From: Bosea sp. PAMC 26642
GTDB taxonomy: Bacteria > Pseudomonadota > Alphaproteobacteria > Rhizobiales > Beijerinckiaceae
Length of the DNA: 64,000 bases
Assembly: GCF_001562255.1 (NCBI RefSeq)
Contig: NZ_CP014301.1
Location: 620,001-684,000, forward strand
Direction of reading: 5' to 3'
Position numbers and translations under genes: made by a program. Position 1 is the first letter of the stretch, and every line of letters begins with the position of its first letter. Of this stretch, positions 62,541 through 64,000 are shown piece after piece. Below the pieces are notes generated by a model. It saw nothing but the letters and a program-made list of their open reading frames with translations, searched no databases and was not told where the DNA came from.

Positions 62541-64000
62541 GCGCGGTCGCGGCCTCGGCCGACGCGCGCGGGACGCGTGCCTTCCGCTTCGGTGCGCTTT
62601 GGCTCGCCGTACCCGGCTTGCTGTTCCTGGCCGTCTTCTTCGTCTGGCCGGTGGCGCAGCTGCTGGGGCTTAGCCTGTTCGATCCCGACAGCGGCATGCC
62701 CTCGGTCGCGACCTATGAGCGGATAGCCGCGACCGACGTCTATCTGCGCGTGCTCGGAATCACCTTCCGCATCGCCGGCTACACTGCCCTGTATTCACTG
62801 CTGATCGGCTATCCGCTCGCCTACTGGCTGTCGCGCCTGCCCGACATGTATCGCGGCCGCATGCTGCTCTTCGTCATGGTGCCGTTCTGGACGAGCTATC
62901 TCGTCAAGACCTTCGCCTGGATGATCGTGCTCGGGCGCAGCGGCATCATCAATTCGCTGGCGATGGGTTCTGGGGTCGTCGATCAGCCGCTGCCGCTGCT
63001 GCACAATGAATTCGGCGTCATGGTCGGCATGGTCCACGCCATGGTGCCGCTCGCGGTGATGACGATGCTGCCGGTGATGGCGGGCATCGACCGCCGCCTG
63101 GTCCAGGCGGCGCAGACTTTGGGCGCCTCTCCGGCACACGCCTTCTGGCTGGTCTATTTCAAGCTGTCCCTGCCCGGCGTCGCCGCCGCGGGGCTGCTCG
63201 TCTTCATCTCCTCGCTCGGCTTCTTCATCGTGCCAGCTTTCCTCGGTGGGCGCCGCGAGACGATGCTGGCGCAGCTGATCATCACCCAGGTGCAGGAACT
63301 GCTGAACTGGCCCTTCGCCGGCGCGCTCGCAGCGATGATGCTCGCGGCGGCGCTGGTGTCCTGCTGGGTCTATGACCGGGTCTTCGGCATCTCGACCATC
63401 GCCGGCGGCGCGGTGCAGGTCGGCACGGGGCGCATCCGCAATCTCGGCCTCGCGGTCCTCGGCCTCGTCGCTCGGCTAGCGGGAGCGGTCGCTGCGGGAA
63501 CACAGGCGCTGCTCGGACGGAAGGGGGCAGGGCTGCTGCTGCCGGCTTTCGCCTGGCTCGTCATCGGCTTTCTCGTTTTGCCGACGCTGCTGGTCATCCC
63601 GCTGGCCTTCACCTCCTCGCAGTTCCTTGAATTCCCGCCGCCGGGCTACGGGCTGTCCTGGTTTCGGACCTATTTCGAATCGGAGCTCTGGATCCAGGCG
63701 ACGATCCGCTCCTTCCTGGTCGCCTTCGCAACGGCCATCGCTGCCACTGCGATCGGGGGCTTTACGGCGCTGGCGCTGGCCAACAGCCGCACGCGCTGGA
63801 GTGGGCTCATCTTTGCCTTCTTCCTCGCGCCGATGATCGTGCCGCGCATCGTCATCGCGGTGGGGCTGTTTTATCTGTTCGCCCGAATCGGACTGGTGGC
63901 GACCGATCTCGGGCTGGTCATCGGCCACACCGTGCTGGCCATCCCCTTTGCGCTGGTCACCATGGCGGCGGTGTTGAAGATCTATGACCAGCGCCTCGAC
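62537..64000 (+). CDS. Fused ABC transporter permease (PotB-PotC type), partial
   Basis: The frame stays open from the ATGA overlap at 62537 to the window end, giving 488 residues. The first permease domain spans about residues 20-285, with the EAA loop AQTLGASPAHAFWLVYFKLS near residue 193. A linker of about 45 residues follows. The second domain begins near residue 332 (LLLPAFAWLVIGFLVLPTLL) and is cut by the window edge. In E. coli PotB and PotC are separate proteins; here one chain carries both. Confidence 0.9.
   Translation, partial: MSAVAASADARGTRAFRFGALWLAVPGLLFLAVFFVWPVAQLLGLSLFDPDSGMPSVATYERIAATDVYLRVLGITFRIAGYTALYSLLIGYPLAYWLSRLPDMYRGRMLLFVMVPFWTSYLVKTFAWMIVLGRSGIINSLAMGSGVVDQPLPLLHNEFGVMVGMVHAMVPLAVMTMLPVMAGIDRRLVQAAQTLGASPAHAFWLVYFKLSLPGVAAAGLLVFISSLGFFIVPAFLGGRRETMLAQLIITQVQELLNWPFAGALAAMMLAAALVSCWVYDRVFGISTIAGGAVQVGTGRIRNLGLAVLGLVARLAGAVAAGTQALLGRKGAGLLLPAFAWLVIGFLVLPTLLVIPLAFTSSQFLEFPPPGYGLSWFRTYFESELWIQATIRSFLVAFATAIAATAIGGFTALALANSRTRWSGLIFAFFLAPMIVPRIVIAVGLFYLFARIGLVATDLGLVIGHTVLAIPFALVTMAAVLKIYDQRLD

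Overview
The window looks like chromosomal DNA of a high-GC alphaproteobacterium of the order Hyphomicrobiales (Rhizobiales), most like Bosea. This is an inference from several signs: GC-rich codon use; an Irr-type iron element (TTTAGA..TTCTAAA) before an iron transporter; an alphaproteobacterial LexA box (GAAC-N7-GAAC) before ssb; a DUF2865 protein; and many short palindromic repeats of the kind common in this order. No CRISPR array, rRNA operon or replication origin was seen.

Layout. Positions 1-7122 hold a likely catabolic operon: the tail of one SDR dehydrogenase, two whole SDRs, a cupin, a gamma-glutamyltransferase-like acylase and a complete TRAP transporter (DctP-DctQ-DctM). 7232-11832 holds a small membrane protein, an exopolysaccharide-initiating sugar-phosphate transferase, a flavin reductase, a VanZ-like protein, a hypothetical protein and repeat-rich spacers. 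12570-14560 is an AT-richer insertion with one frameshifted gene that joins a GHKL (Hsp90/MORC-like) ATPase to a PD-(D/E)XK nuclease, a defence-like architecture. 14710-29014 is mostly core: uvrA, an Fsr-like MFS exporter, ssb, a solute-binding protein, a VOC protein, an M20 peptidase, a secreted alpha/beta hydrolase, MarC and gyrA. 29042-35511 has a DUF2442/DUF4160 pair, an AsmA protein, an Irr-linked ferric iron transporter and a DUF2865 protein. 35807-49158 has an RND efflux pump with its adaptor, a MAPEG protein, guaB, an MFS exporter, a HigBA toxin-antitoxin pair, rlmE, ppx/gppA and glpK.

49263 to about 55400 is an integrated element. It begins at tRNA-Gln(CTG) and a large tyrosine recombinase. 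It carries an orphan mobile mystery protein A and a HipBA module with three evenly spaced palindromic operators, then decays into fragments of IstB, an ImmA/IrrE-type protein and an SNF2 helicase.

55666-64000 is a catabolic locus: a three-gene FAD/[2Fe-2S] amine or amino-acid dehydrogenase, an IclR regulator, a crotonase-family enzyme and a spermidine/putrescine-type ABC transporter whose fused permease runs off the end. Nearly identical palindromes sit before the dehydrogenase genes and before the crotonase gene, which suggests that the IclR protein controls both divergent operons.
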